Position numbers and translations under genes: made by a program | The notes under the pieces: generated by a model | Told to the model about the DNA's origin: nothing | The model's database searches: none | The model's input: only the letters and a program-made list of their open reading frames with translations | Part shown: positions 1 to 5,683 of the stretch, one piece after another | How positions within the stretch are numbered: the first letter of the stretch is position 1 | Layout of the letters: every line of letters starts with the position of its first letter | NCBI GenBank assembly: GCA_900315105.1 | Contig: OMXX01000106.1 | Coordinates: 1 to 12,245, forward strand | Direction: 5' to 3' | Source: an uncultured Prevotellaceae bacterium | GTDB lineage: Bacteria; Bacteroidota; Bacteroidia; Bacteroidales; Bacteroidaceae | DNA length: 12,245 nt

Positions 1-25
1 AAAACGGTATCGTATCTTCACCCAT
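1..25 (-). CDS. Possible start of a gene running off the left edge (partial)
   Basis: An ATG at 25-23 on the minus strand opens eight complete codons (MGEDTIPF) before the window ends. No function can be assigned. The case for a real start is its position: a well-formed Bacteroidota promoter (-7 box at 57-50, TTTG at 81-78) lies just upstream and would give a leader of roughly 20 bases. The ten bases around this ATG, CTGTTATGGG, are identical to those around the proposed start of the gene at 1034, which also has the same TAATTTTGCAA promoter core. The true start could lie further left, outside the window. Confidence 0.35.
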
Positions 26-49
26 AACAGCAATAATTTGATTCGTTTG

Positions 50-81
50 CAAAATTACAAAACTATCCCCACACTTCCAAA
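50..81 (-). promoter_or_regulatory. Promoter for the gene leaving the left edge
   Basis: Read on the minus strand, TTTG at 81-78 is followed, 20 bases after its TTG, by TAATTTTG at 57-50. This matches the Bacteroidota primary-sigma consensus (TTTG at -33, TAnnTTTG at -7). Transcription would start near position 44 and run leftward. A palindrome (86-98) sits just upstream of the -33 element. Confidence 0.6.
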
Positions 82-85
82 TCTC

Positions 86-98
86 CGCAAGGCTTGCG
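86..98. repeat. Palindrome CGCAAG-G-CTTGCG
   Basis: A perfect inverted repeat with six-base arms around a single central G lies between the stop codon of the 106-393 gene and the -33 element of the left-edge promoter. The core CAAGGCTTG recurs in two other promoter regions of the window (1088-1096 on the minus strand and 11387-11395). The one-base centre makes it a better candidate protein-binding site than an RNA hairpin. It is also placed where a terminator for the 414-106 unit would be, but no U-tract follows. Confidence 0.35.
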
Positions 99-105
99 AA
101 GATAA

Positions 106-393
106 TTATGGCAATGGGGCATCTTTGGGGAAACTGCGAACTTGTTTGATGACTCTATCCAAGTCTTCTTCATCCGCATCCATTACCCATTTTACCGCTT
201 CTTTATAGAAGTCTAATTTGGCTTGCATATTTCTGATAGAATCCTCCAGCTCATTTATCTTGGCTGTCTTTTTAGCCAATTCCTTCTGATATTTACCATA
301 CCCATGTTCCTTCCGCATATCCAGATTCCAGAAAGTCCCCACAGCAATCAAGCATATTACCAATGCTATAATGACAAATATAAACTTTTTCAT
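106..393 (-). CDS. Small membrane-anchored coiled-coil protein, unknown function
   Basis: This 95-residue protein has one hydrophobic segment (about residues 4-22) directly after a short basic N-terminus (MKK), so it is either a membrane anchor or an uncleaved signal. No clear signal peptidase site or lipobox is visible, and an inner-membrane anchor with the rest outside the cytoplasm is the likely topology. Residues about 33-66 are charged with heptad-like spacing (ELAKKTAKINELEDSIRNMQ), which suggests a coiled coil. The C-terminus is short and proline-containing. It lies 20 bases downstream of the 414-1034 gene in the same direction, with no promoter visible between them, so the two are probably co-transcribed. 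The ATG at 393 is the only good start. No family is recognised. The size and architecture would suit a small accessory or stator-like partner, which is a guess. Confidence 0.75.
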   Translation of the reverse strand: MKKFIFVIIALVICLIAVGTFWNLDMRKEHGYGKYQKELAKKTAKINELEDSIRNMQAKLDFYKEAVKWVMDADEEDLDRVIKQVRSFPKDAPLP

Positions 394-413
394 ATCTTTA
401 CGTCTTATATTGT

Positions 414-1034
414 TTAATTATTCTCCGTTACGCTGCACTTTTCCAATTCTGCCAATACAAGCCTTTGAACTTTGAAAAAATTCATGAGAGTAGCAATAAG
501 ATACTTATCTATATTTGGTATTTCCTTTCGGAATAATATTTCTTTCTTACTATGTACTCCAATTTGCTCAATCTCCTTATTGGCTGTATAGACCAGTGTG
601 CAACTAGCATTTTGATTAACCAAGTTGATAATTTTATGAAGTTCCGCAATTTCCTCTATGTCGCTGTAAATTGATATTTGATACCACCAAGTATCATAGA
701 TGGTTATTAAACGACAGTCATCACTACATTGAATCTTAAAATGCTCTCCTTGATACTCAAAGCCTACCCAATTATTATTGTCGTGTTCCTCTATCTCCGG
801 ATCACACCCAATACTGCGCAACGTTGCTAGGACTAACCCTGTGGTTGTTCTATCATCCAAACATATTGAGTTATTATCATTAAACTCATTACCATCAAGT
901 TTTTCTTCCCTCGGTTTATTCATCGCTTCATGCACAAAGCGGTCATAATCTTTCTCCGATTTCCTCTTTTCTATAATATACCGAATGATGGAAAATATAA
1001 TCAGCGTCACTAAAATTGTCATAACGGTTCCCAT
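414..1034 (-). CDS. Membrane-anchored YbjN-like protein
   Basis: The 206-residue protein begins with a hydrophobic segment (about residues 4-19), then a charged linker to about 55, then a soluble alpha/beta domain (about 60-200). The pattern in the domain recalls the YbjN / type III secretion chaperone-like fold: a helix ending in IGCDPEIEE, strands WVGFEYQGEHFKIQC and RLITIYDTWWYQIS, then a helix and a strand pair (CTLVYTAN, EILFR). That family is usually cytosolic and may bind partner proteins; no catalytic residues are expected. The assignment is by pattern memory and is moderate at best. The start is uncertain. The -7 box at 1050-1043 would place the transcript start at about 1036, leaving almost no leader for the ATG at 1034; the in-frame ATG at 1022 (MTILVTL) would have about 15 bases. 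The gene leads a unit with 106-393. Confidence 0.7.
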   Translation of the reverse strand: MGTVMTILVTLIIFSIIRYIIEKRKSEKDYDRFVHEAMNKPREEKLDGNEFNDNNSICLDDRTTTGLVLATLRSIGCDPEIEEHDNNNWVGFEYQGEHFKIQCSDDCRLITIYDTWWYQISIYSDIEEIAELHKIINLVNQNASCTLVYTANKEIEQIGVHSKKEILFRKEIPNIDKYLIATLMNFFKVQRLVLAELEKCSVTENN

Positions 1035-1042
1035 AACAGTTG

Positions 1043-1050
1043 CAAAATTA
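1043..1050 (-). promoter_or_regulatory. -7 promoter element of the 1034-106 unit
   Basis: TAATTTTG on the minus strand matches TAnnTTTG exactly. The expected -33 position (1073-1071) reads TTC, not TTG, so the upstream element is weak. The element sits in the 50-base gap after the stop of the 1085-1657 gene, which separates this unit from the DUF4407 operon. A palindrome (1085-1099) lies upstream and overlaps that stop codon. Confidence 0.45.
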
Positions 1051-1084
1051 AAAGATTATTTCAGTTTTCAGAAATGTTTTTCCA

Positions 1085-1099
1085 TCACAAGCCTTGTGA
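1085..1099. repeat. Palindrome TCACAAG-C-CTTGTGA overlapping a stop codon
   Basis: A perfect inverted repeat with seven-base arms around one central base covers the last codons and stop of the 1085-1657 gene (Q-G-L-stop on the minus strand). Its core is the same CAAGGCTTG found at 88-96 and 11387-11395. It is upstream of the -7 box at 1050-1043. It could be an operator for the next unit or a weak terminator; no T-run follows. Confidence 0.35.
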
Positions 1100-1657
1100 A
1101 TTTGGTAATATACATTTCCAGATTACATTAGCTCGAACCAGATCAATCTTCTTGGCTTCTCCTCGCTTGCCTGATATGGCATAGTATCTGGCTACACTCT
1201 TGGGGAGAATGGAGGCAAAAAGCTTGCGAATCCTGGTACACTTCTCATTGATAGAGTTTTGCGTAGGATTGGTAACATCTACAATGCTCTTCTTTACCCT
1301 ATCTGTAAGTCCGTAAGGTCTTAGTAACAGGTAAAAGCTGGTCAATTCCTTACGATAATCAGGGAGGCATTTCAGAACGATACCCTCAGGATGTGAGAGG
1401 AAAAGTAGATATACCGCCTTTACCAGAGGTTCCATCTCCACCTCTACTGGCTCTTCTGCAGCCAACACGATCTTGTAATCCTCCGTCACAATCAGTTGCG
1501 GGAACAGTTCTTCTTCGTTCATCGCTGCTACAATCTCAGCCTCATCAACACCATACGCCTTTAACTTGCGTACATTCTCCTTTACTTCGTCCAAAAGAAT
1601 GGAGCAATGGAACTGCTCCAATTCTTTTGCGATCATTTCCTTAAATTCCTTTTCCAT
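1085..1657 (-). CDS. 190-residue protein with a possible winged-helix C-terminus, unknown function
   Basis: Residues about 1-50 are helical and acidic (EFKEMIAKELEQF, then VDEAEIVAAMNEEEL). Residues about 52-110 read as strand-helix segments (LIVTEDYKIVLA; VKAVYLLFLSHPEGIVLKCL). The C-terminal third has the residues SIVDVTNPTQNSINEKCTR, then a long helix (IRKLFASIL) and a basic stretch YYAISGKRGEAKKIDLVR. The layout is consistent with a winged-helix-like nucleic-acid- or protein-binding module; it feels familiar from other Bacteroidales proteins, but I cannot name a family. No signal peptide or membrane segment is present, so it is cytoplasmic. It is the last gene of the five-gene operon, 12 bases after the acidic 63-residue protein, which suggests that the two are made together and may interact. 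The ATG at 1657 is the natural start. Confidence 0.75.
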   Translation of the reverse strand: MEKEFKEMIAKELEQFHCSILLDEVKENVRKLKAYGVDEAEIVAAMNEEELFPQLIVTEDYKIVLAAEEPVEVEMEPLVKAVYLLFLSHPEGIVLKCLPDYRKELTSFYLLLRPYGLTDRVKKSIVDVTNPTQNSINEKCTRIRKLFASILPKSVARYYAISGKRGEAKKIDLVRANVIWKCILPNSQGL

Positions 1658-1669
1658 TCTTACACAAAT

Positions 1670-1861
1670 TTAGAATCCTAAAGCATCCATCATTGCATCA
1701 TACTCCAGAGGATTACTTGGCATTTCGCCATACATACCATCTGTCAGCGCGTCCCAAGAGTCTTCTTCAGTCCACTCGTAGCCTTCTTCATAGCCACCAC
1801 ACTCATAATCGTCTTCATACTCTTCATTTTCATAAGAGTCGTAATCATAATCTCTTGTCAT
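1670..1861 (-). CDS. Very acidic Tyr/Glu-rich 63-residue protein, unknown function
   Basis: Almost every other residue in the first 35 is Asp, Glu or Tyr (DYDYDSYENEEYEDDYE, then YEEGYEWTEEDSWDAL). A more ordinary tail follows with WDALTDGMYGEMPSNPLEYDAMMDALGF, which has conserved-looking aromatic and hydrophobic positions and ends in a short amphipathic helix. The acidic half is probably disordered; the tail is the likely functional or docking part. The gene is short, but it is supported by its tight placement: 26 bases after the DUF4407 gene and 12 before the next gene, all on one strand, and by the leader ending ACAATTATG that resembles other starts in this operon. Acidic miniproteins can be adaptors, inhibitors or nucleic-acid mimics; nothing here decides among them. 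Confidence 0.65.
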   Translation of the reverse strand: MTRDYDYDSYENEEYEDDYECGGYEEGYEWTEEDSWDALTDGMYGEMPSNPLEYDAMMDALGF

Positions 1862-1887
1862 AATTGTAATTCATTTATTTGTTAATA

Positions 1888-2877
1888 CTAAGCTACTTTT
1901 TTCGCCAGCAGACTATGAGAAGTCTGGTCCATCAATGTTCTCTTCAAGTTGAGTTGATTCTCCACTATCAGATCATAATCGCACTTACTATCGCCCATCT
2001 TAATGGTGAGTACAAACAACTCCAGAAAGGTCAAGAAGCAGAATAGGATAATGTAGAAAGCCAGTGAGATTGGGCTTTGTGATACCACATGCAGGGTGGC
2101 TTCAAGTTCCTCGATGAATCCAGGAGCACGATGATTCACTTCTGCAGTAGTAGTCTCCAAGATATTCTTTTTATCCTGTCGCAGCTGTTCCAACTGATTG
2201 GCATAAATCTGGATCTGCTCGTTATTAGCCTTCATCTGTTCTGCCAGAGGATTTGCCATAACGACTGTAGAAACAGATTGTGTTCTAACCTTCTTGGGCT
2301 TACCGTTCTCATCCACACCCACTACCTGCTCTTGCGTAGAAACATTGGTACCTTTGATGGTGGGTCTCTTCTGCAGTTCTTCACCGATGAGGACAGTTGC
2401 CTTACTCAGAGAATCCATGTCATGGGTTATCCGCTGGATGTCACTCTCATAGATTGACAAGCGTTTGGTCACAGTCTCCTTGATAACATCCTCTCTGTGC
2501 TCCTGAATAGCCTGATGAATATCGTTTCGGAAGATGATCTGGTCAAAGATACAAGCCCCTAAAAAAGCCATACACAAAGCCAACATCACACGCATTGCTG
2601 TCATCAGTCGTGCCTTTCCCACAGTCAGGATAATCACACGTTCTACACTGAGAACAATAAACATAAAGACCAAGGAAACACAGATCTTCAGCAGACAAGA
2701 GTGGAGATTGATGTATCTGTCAGCGAAACAGTAACCAATGGTTCCCCAAAGAATCAGCATAATACTAAGGGCTGATATCAGTTTCCTGAACTGGCGGTGA
2801 CTAGCCTCTCCACACTCACTTAAGATATTCTTGTCCCATCCAATAAGGAGGCAACCTATATTCGTTAAAGTTTTCAT
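1888..2877 (-). CDS. DUF4407 family integral membrane protein
   Basis: The 329-residue protein has three hydrophobic segments near the N-terminus (about 36-52, 62-78 and 95-113) and one near the C-terminus (about 270-292). Between them lies a large soluble insert (about 115-265) rich in coiled-coil helix (VTKRLSIYESDIQRITHDMD; EQMKANNEQIQIYANQLEQL) interrupted by a glycine/lysine-containing segment (about 172-205). This architecture, with ER in the second span and the F-D-x-I-I-F signature after the third, fits the DUF4407 family common in Bacteroidota, whose role is unknown. With four spans the long insert would face one side of the membrane as a helical stalk. It is the third gene of the operon, 12 bases after 2890-3453. 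The other products (a single-span protein and a coiled-coil protein) would make sense as parts of a membrane complex, which is inference. Confidence 0.85.
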   Translation of the reverse strand: MKTLTNIGCLLIGWDKNILSECGEASHRQFRKLISALSIMLILWGTIGYCFADRYINLHSCLLKICVSLVFMFIVLSVERVIILTVGKARLMTAMRVMLALCMAFLGACIFDQIIFRNDIHQAIQEHREDVIKETVTKRLSIYESDIQRITHDMDSLSKATVLIGEELQKRPTIKGTNVSTQEQVVGVDENGKPKKVRTQSVSTVVMANPLAEQMKANNEQIQIYANQLEQLRQDKKNILETTTAEVNHRAPGFIEELEATLHVVSQSPISLAFYIILFCFLTFLELFVLTIKMGDSKCDYDLIVENQLNLKRTLMDQTSHSLLAKKVA

Positions 2878-2889
2878 AATTACCTGTTT

Positions 2890-3453
2890 TTACTTGTTTT
2901 CAATGAATTCAATTGTAGAGGCTGTGATACCCTTAAGGAATCCTCTGCGATAAGACTCTATCATAGTCATCATCTTAGGATCTTCTGCTGCAAACAGATC
3001 CTGCATCTCCTTGATCTCAGAAAGATGCTCTTCATAAGTCTGTTTAAGAGAGTCCAGCCTTGCAGCTGCAGTGAGAGCATATGCCTTTCGGGCATTATCA
3101 ATCTTAATCTCAACTTCCCGGATGTCATTCTTGTAACGTAGGACGATCCGCTTAAAGAGCATATCCAGATCATTACAGATTATTTTCTCCTTAATGTCAC
3201 GATAGGCTACATCCTGATTTACCAGAGCATCCTGGAAGCCTTCCTCCTCGAAGTTCTTATGAATGAAGTTGAAGATAACATCTATGGGCATTCCAGTCCC
3301 CCAGATGATGGTAATAATCTTCTTCTCTTCATCCTTCTTCTCCTCAACGGGAGCCTCTTTTTCATCACTAACAACCTGAAGATTGTTGTCTGTCTCAGGT
3401 GTAACATCGCTGTTCACAACCTGCTTTGAATTGAATAAATTAAAAAGTGCCAT
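2890..3453 (-). CDS. Cytoplasmic helical/coiled-coil protein, unknown function
   Basis: The 187-residue protein starts MALFNLFNSKQ, then has a highly charged, probably disordered linker (about 18-45, EAPVEEKKDEEKK). A domain of about 46-187 follows: a strand IITIIWGTG, a helical region, then long charged helices (LFKRIVLRYKNDIREVEIKI; SLKQTYEEHLSEIKEMQDLF) compatible with a coiled coil that could pair with the helical insert of the DUF4407 protein encoded next. No signal peptide, membrane span or catalytic motif is visible. It is the second gene of the operon, 38 bases after 3492-4034 and 12 before the DUF4407 gene. Its 5' leader carries the 16-base motif TAGTAACAATTTAAAA ten bases before the ATG, shared with the first gene of the operon and with the distant repeat-protein gene. 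No family is recognised. Confidence 0.75.
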   Translation of the reverse strand: MALFNLFNSKQVVNSDVTPETDNNLQVVSDEKEAPVEEKKDEEKKIITIIWGTGMPIDVIFNFIHKNFEEEGFQDALVNQDVAYRDIKEKIICNDLDMLFKRIVLRYKNDIREVEIKIDNARKAYALTAAARLDSLKQTYEEHLSEIKEMQDLFAAEDPKMMTMIESYRRGFLKGITASTIEFIENK

Positions 3454-3463
3454 AATTGTATCG

Positions 3464-3479
3464 TTTTAAATTGTTACTA
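3464..3479 (-). promoter_or_regulatory. Leader motif TAGTAACAATTTAAAA, copy 2
   Basis: An exact 16-base copy ends 10 bases before the ATG at 3453. The same sequence precedes the starts at 4034 (10-base gap) and 11558 (9-base gap). The fixed distance to the start codon suggests a translation-enhancing or RNA-binding leader element rather than a DNA operator. Confidence 0.5.
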
Positions 3480-3491
3480 TAATCTGTTATC

Positions 3492-4034
3492 TTAAGCAGC
3501 CTTCAACTCTCGATTATTGACTACGATATCGAAGAATTCACCTGACTTACGTGAAGTGTATCTGAAGACCAAATTTCTATGTGAGCGAGCCACTCGGGTG
3601 GTCTGAACACTATATTTATTAATCTGAGAAAGAATACTCTGCTTCAACTTATCTTGATCAATGGTCTCATAACCCTTACTCAACTCATAAAACATTGTAT
3701 AGGAATCGCTATTGACATCAGAGCCTACCCATTTTGTGATTTCATCTACCTTCTTGGGGCAGAAGTAAGACTGATATCTTGCCAATATCTGAAGATATTC
3801 TTCATCAGAGACATTTTCATCGACAGTTTCTGCCAGAGCAATATTTAGTTCTTCCTCTGTGAAATTGTCCATCAAATCATTAACATCTACAGGATCTGCT
3901 TTGAAATACAACGAATAGGCTAAGAAGATCAGGAATAAACCGATTCCAAATACGAAGGATATAGCCCCTGCGATACAGATGATAAACCAATGATTACCGA
4001 TCACTCTCTTTGAATGTAAAAATACTCGTTTCAT
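3492..4034 (-). CDS. Single-span membrane protein, first gene of the DUF4407 operon
   Basis: The 180-residue protein has a basic N-terminus (MKRVFLHSKRVIGNH), one long hydrophobic segment (about 16-45, including IAGAISFVFGIGLFLIFLAY) and a soluble C-terminal part. Basic residues before the span predict an inside N-terminus and an outside C-terminus. The soluble part is acidic (about 47-85, NDLMDNFTEEELNIALAET), then becomes basic and strand-rich at the end (TTRVARSHRNLVFRYTSRKS). The spanning segment is long enough for a helical hairpin, so two short spans are also possible. No signal peptidase site is seen. As the first gene after a 154-base divergent intergenic region facing the caspase gene, it probably defines the operon's promoter. 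Function is unknown; membership of a membrane complex with the downstream DUF4407 protein is plausible. Confidence 0.75.
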   Translation of the reverse strand: MKRVFLHSKRVIGNHWFIICIAGAISFVFGIGLFLIFLAYSLYFKADPVDVNDLMDNFTEEELNIALAETVDENVSDEEYLQILARYQSYFCPKKVDEITKWVGSDVNSDSYTMFYELSKGYETIDQDKLKQSILSQINKYSVQTTRVARSHRNLVFRYTSRKSGEFFDIVVNNRELKAA

Positions 4035-4044
4035 AATTTTAAAA

Positions 4045-4060
4045 TTTTAAATTGTTACTA
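4045..4060 (-). promoter_or_regulatory. Leader motif TAGTAACAATTTAAAA, copy 1
   Basis: An exact 16-base copy ends 10 bases before the ATG at 4034 of the first gene of the DUF4407 operon. It lies downstream of the proposed promoter, so it would be in the mRNA leader. Confidence 0.5.
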
Positions 4061-4075
4061 TTTTGTTTCTTTGTA

Positions 4076-4083
4076 CAAGGATA
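4076..4083 (-). promoter_or_regulatory. Possible -7 element of the DUF4407 operon
   Basis: TATCCTTG on the minus strand differs from TAnnTTTG at one base and would start a transcript near 4069, giving a leader of about 35 bases that contains the 16-base leader motif. At the -33 distance the sequence is GTT, not TTG. It is the best candidate in the divergent region but remains weak. Confidence 0.35.
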
Positions 4084-4161
4084 CCACAGACCTCCATAGA
4101 AGTAACCGCCGTTTAACATTGTTTAAGGATTTAAGCAGATACCCATATCAATTTTTTTTTG

Positions 4162-4169
4162 TATATTTG
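4162..4169 (+). promoter_or_regulatory. -7 promoter element of the caspase-sigma operon
   Basis: TATATTTG matches TAnnTTTG exactly and lies 19 bases before the ATG at 4189, giving a leader of roughly 15 bases. This placement shows that the TTG at 4159, which would extend the frame by ten residues, is upstream of the transcript start and is not the start codon. No TTG is present 19-21 bases upstream (about 4138-4142), so a different sigma factor or an activator may recognise this promoter. The 13 bases TATATTTGCCCAA (4162-4174) recur exactly at the TPR-CHAT promoter. Confidence 0.6.
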
Positions 4170-4188
4170 CCCAAAATATTTCTTTAAG

Positions 4189-5058
4189 ATGCGAAAATTA
4201 CTACTGATAATAGGCCTAATTTCCTTGGTCTCAATCGCTGGAAATGCCCAGCGGAAGAGGGCTTTCATGGTAGGCATCTCTCAGTATGATACTGCTCTGA
4301 CAGGTTATCAGTGGAACAACATCAATGGAGTGGAAGATATCAATCTTTTGAGCCCCATCTTGAAAAAACAAGGTTTTTATTTAACCACGTTATTAGATGA
4401 GCAAGCTACTTATCAGAATATAACCAACCAACTTTCGACCTTCACGAATCAGACAAAGAAAGGAGATATCGTCTATCTTCATTTCTCTGCTCATGGGCAG
4501 CCTGTAGAAGATCTTAACGGTGACGAAGAGGATGGATGGGATGAAGCGATTGTCCCCATTGATGCCTATAAGAATTACAAGAAAGGCGTTTATGAAGGTA
4601 AAAAGCATCTGCTCGATGACCAATTGAACACGTATATCAAGAAGTTAAGGACTAAGATAGGAACCACAGGTTTCCTCTATGTGGTTATTGATGCCTGTCA
4701 TGCAGGCACCTCTTCAAAAGCTAACGATGAGACGATAAGAGGCACCAAGGTTGGCTTTACATATCATAATAAGGTATTCAAACCTTCAACCCAGAAGAAA
4801 TCTCATTATAAAGTAGAAGCAACTCCCAAGATGTCGCATGTAATGTACCTAGAAGCCTGTCGCCCTGATCAGGTAAATATGGAAATAAAGGTAGATGGGA
4901 AACGATATGGCCCACTCTCTTACAACATTGCCCAGGCTTTACAAACCAAGCCATTATCTGCTAATGGGAATGATTTTTTGAATCAAGTGAAGGCGTCCAT
5001 TATGAAAGGTGGCAAATGGCCCAACAATCAGAATTTGGTAACTGAAACGAGTTTCTAA
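4189..5058 (+). CDS. Exported caspase-like cysteine protease (peptidase C14, metacaspase type)
   Basis: The 289-residue protein has a signal peptide (residues about 1-20, cleavage predicted at GNA-Q), so the protease acts in the periplasm or beyond. The caspase fold follows at once: strand AFMVGISQYD, then YLHFSAHGQ with catalytic His102, an acidic loop NGDEEDGWDEAIVPIDA (110-126) typical of metacaspases, and YVVIDACHAGT with catalytic Cys170. Asp168, two residues before the Cys, corresponds to the metacaspase residue that binds P1 Arg or Lys, so cleavage after basic residues is predicted. The end (about 240-289) resembles the usual C-terminal strand-helix of C14 enzymes. There is no extra domain, so it is a minimal protease. 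The start is set by the promoter at 4162-4169. It leads the operon, one base before the sigma factor gene. Confidence 0.9.
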   Translation: MRKLLLIIGLISLVSIAGNAQRKRAFMVGISQYDTALTGYQWNNINGVEDINLLSPILKKQGFYLTTLLDEQATYQNITNQLSTFTNQTKKGDIVYLHFSAHGQPVEDLNGDEEDGWDEAIVPIDAYKNYKKGVYEGKKHLLDDQLNTYIKKLRTKIGTTGFLYVVIDACHAGTSSKANDETIRGTKVGFTYHNKVFKPSTQKKSHYKVEATPKMSHVMYLEACRPDQVNMEIKVDGKRYGPLSYNIAQALQTKPLSANGNDFLNQVKASIMKGGKWPNNQNLVTETSF

Positions 5059-5059
5059 C

Positions 5060-5683
5060 ATGGCAAAAGAGATCTCCATATTTGACATAAAAAGCTATTT
5101 TCAAGGAAAAGCTAGTTCCAAGAAGAGGCAAGATTTTGAGAATGAGAAAGGAAAGGCCTTCTCGTTTTTAAGAAAAAGATATGATTCCCTTTCTGACGAG
5201 GATATCGAAGATATCTATCAAGAAGCCCAGTCTGCATTATATCTTAATATAGAAAATGGAAAGCTTCAGGAACTCACATGCCCCTTTAGTTCCTATTTCT
5301 TGCAAATATGTAACAATCAAGCATTAAAAATAGTCAATAGGAGAAAAGGGATAAAGACAAAACAAATAAATGAAGACCGGACTATCTTAAACGATTATGA
5401 GGTTCTTGAAGAAAAAGTGGATGAGTTATACAGTTTTTGTATGACAACAGAAGAAGAAGACAGAAAATTACGTTTGCAATTGCTTGTCAGAAAGATTATC
5501 GCCTCGATGACAGATACCTGTAAAAACATCCTTCATAGTTATTATTGGGATGATTTCTCGACATCAACGATTGCAGATATGTTTAACTTCTCCAATGCAG
5601 ACTCTGTGAAAACACAGAAGTATAAGTGCATGAACAAATTCAGAGATAAGTATAACGAATTAAAAAAGAAGATCTATGGATAA
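5060..5683 (+). CDS. Sigma-70 family (ECF-like) RNA polymerase sigma factor
   Basis: The 207-residue protein has the two-domain layout of group 4 sigma factors. Region 2 covers about 30-97: FSFLRKRYDSLSDEDIEDIYQEA, then FSSYFLQICNNQALKIVNRRK, the -10-binding helix pair. Region 4 covers about 138-200, with a helix-turn-helix at about 166-198 (FSTSTIADMFNFSNADSVKT, then QKYKCMNKFR) for the -35 element. The linker is acidic. Region 4 has several Asn/Ser/Thr substitutions compared with a typical ECF factor, so it is a divergent member. The gene begins one base after the caspase stop and its last eight bases overlap the anti-sigma gene, which indicates translational coupling. The gene is visibly more AT-rich than its two neighbours (about 32% G+C in one hand-counted line against 48-50%). 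Likely targets are the operon itself or the nearby units; this is inference. Confidence 0.85.
   Translation: MAKEISIFDIKSYFQGKASSKKRQDFENEKGKAFSFLRKRYDSLSDEDIEDIYQEAQSALYLNIENGKLQELTCPFSSYFLQICNNQALKIVNRRKGIKTKQINEDRTILNDYEVLEEKVDELYSFCMTTEEEDRKLRLQLLVRKIIASMTDTCKNILHSYYWDDFSTSTIADMFNFSNADSVKTQKYKCMNKFRDKYNELKKKIYG

Noticed and set aside
1393..1644. Plus-strand open frame opposite the 1085-1657 gene
   Set aside because: Proline/leucine/serine-rich shadow of the opposite strand, without promoter or leader signals.
4159..4188. TTG start that would extend the caspase by ten residues (MYICPKYFFK)
   Set aside because: It lies inside or before the -7 promoter box and would place ten residues in front of a well-formed signal peptide; the ATG at 4189 is clearly better.
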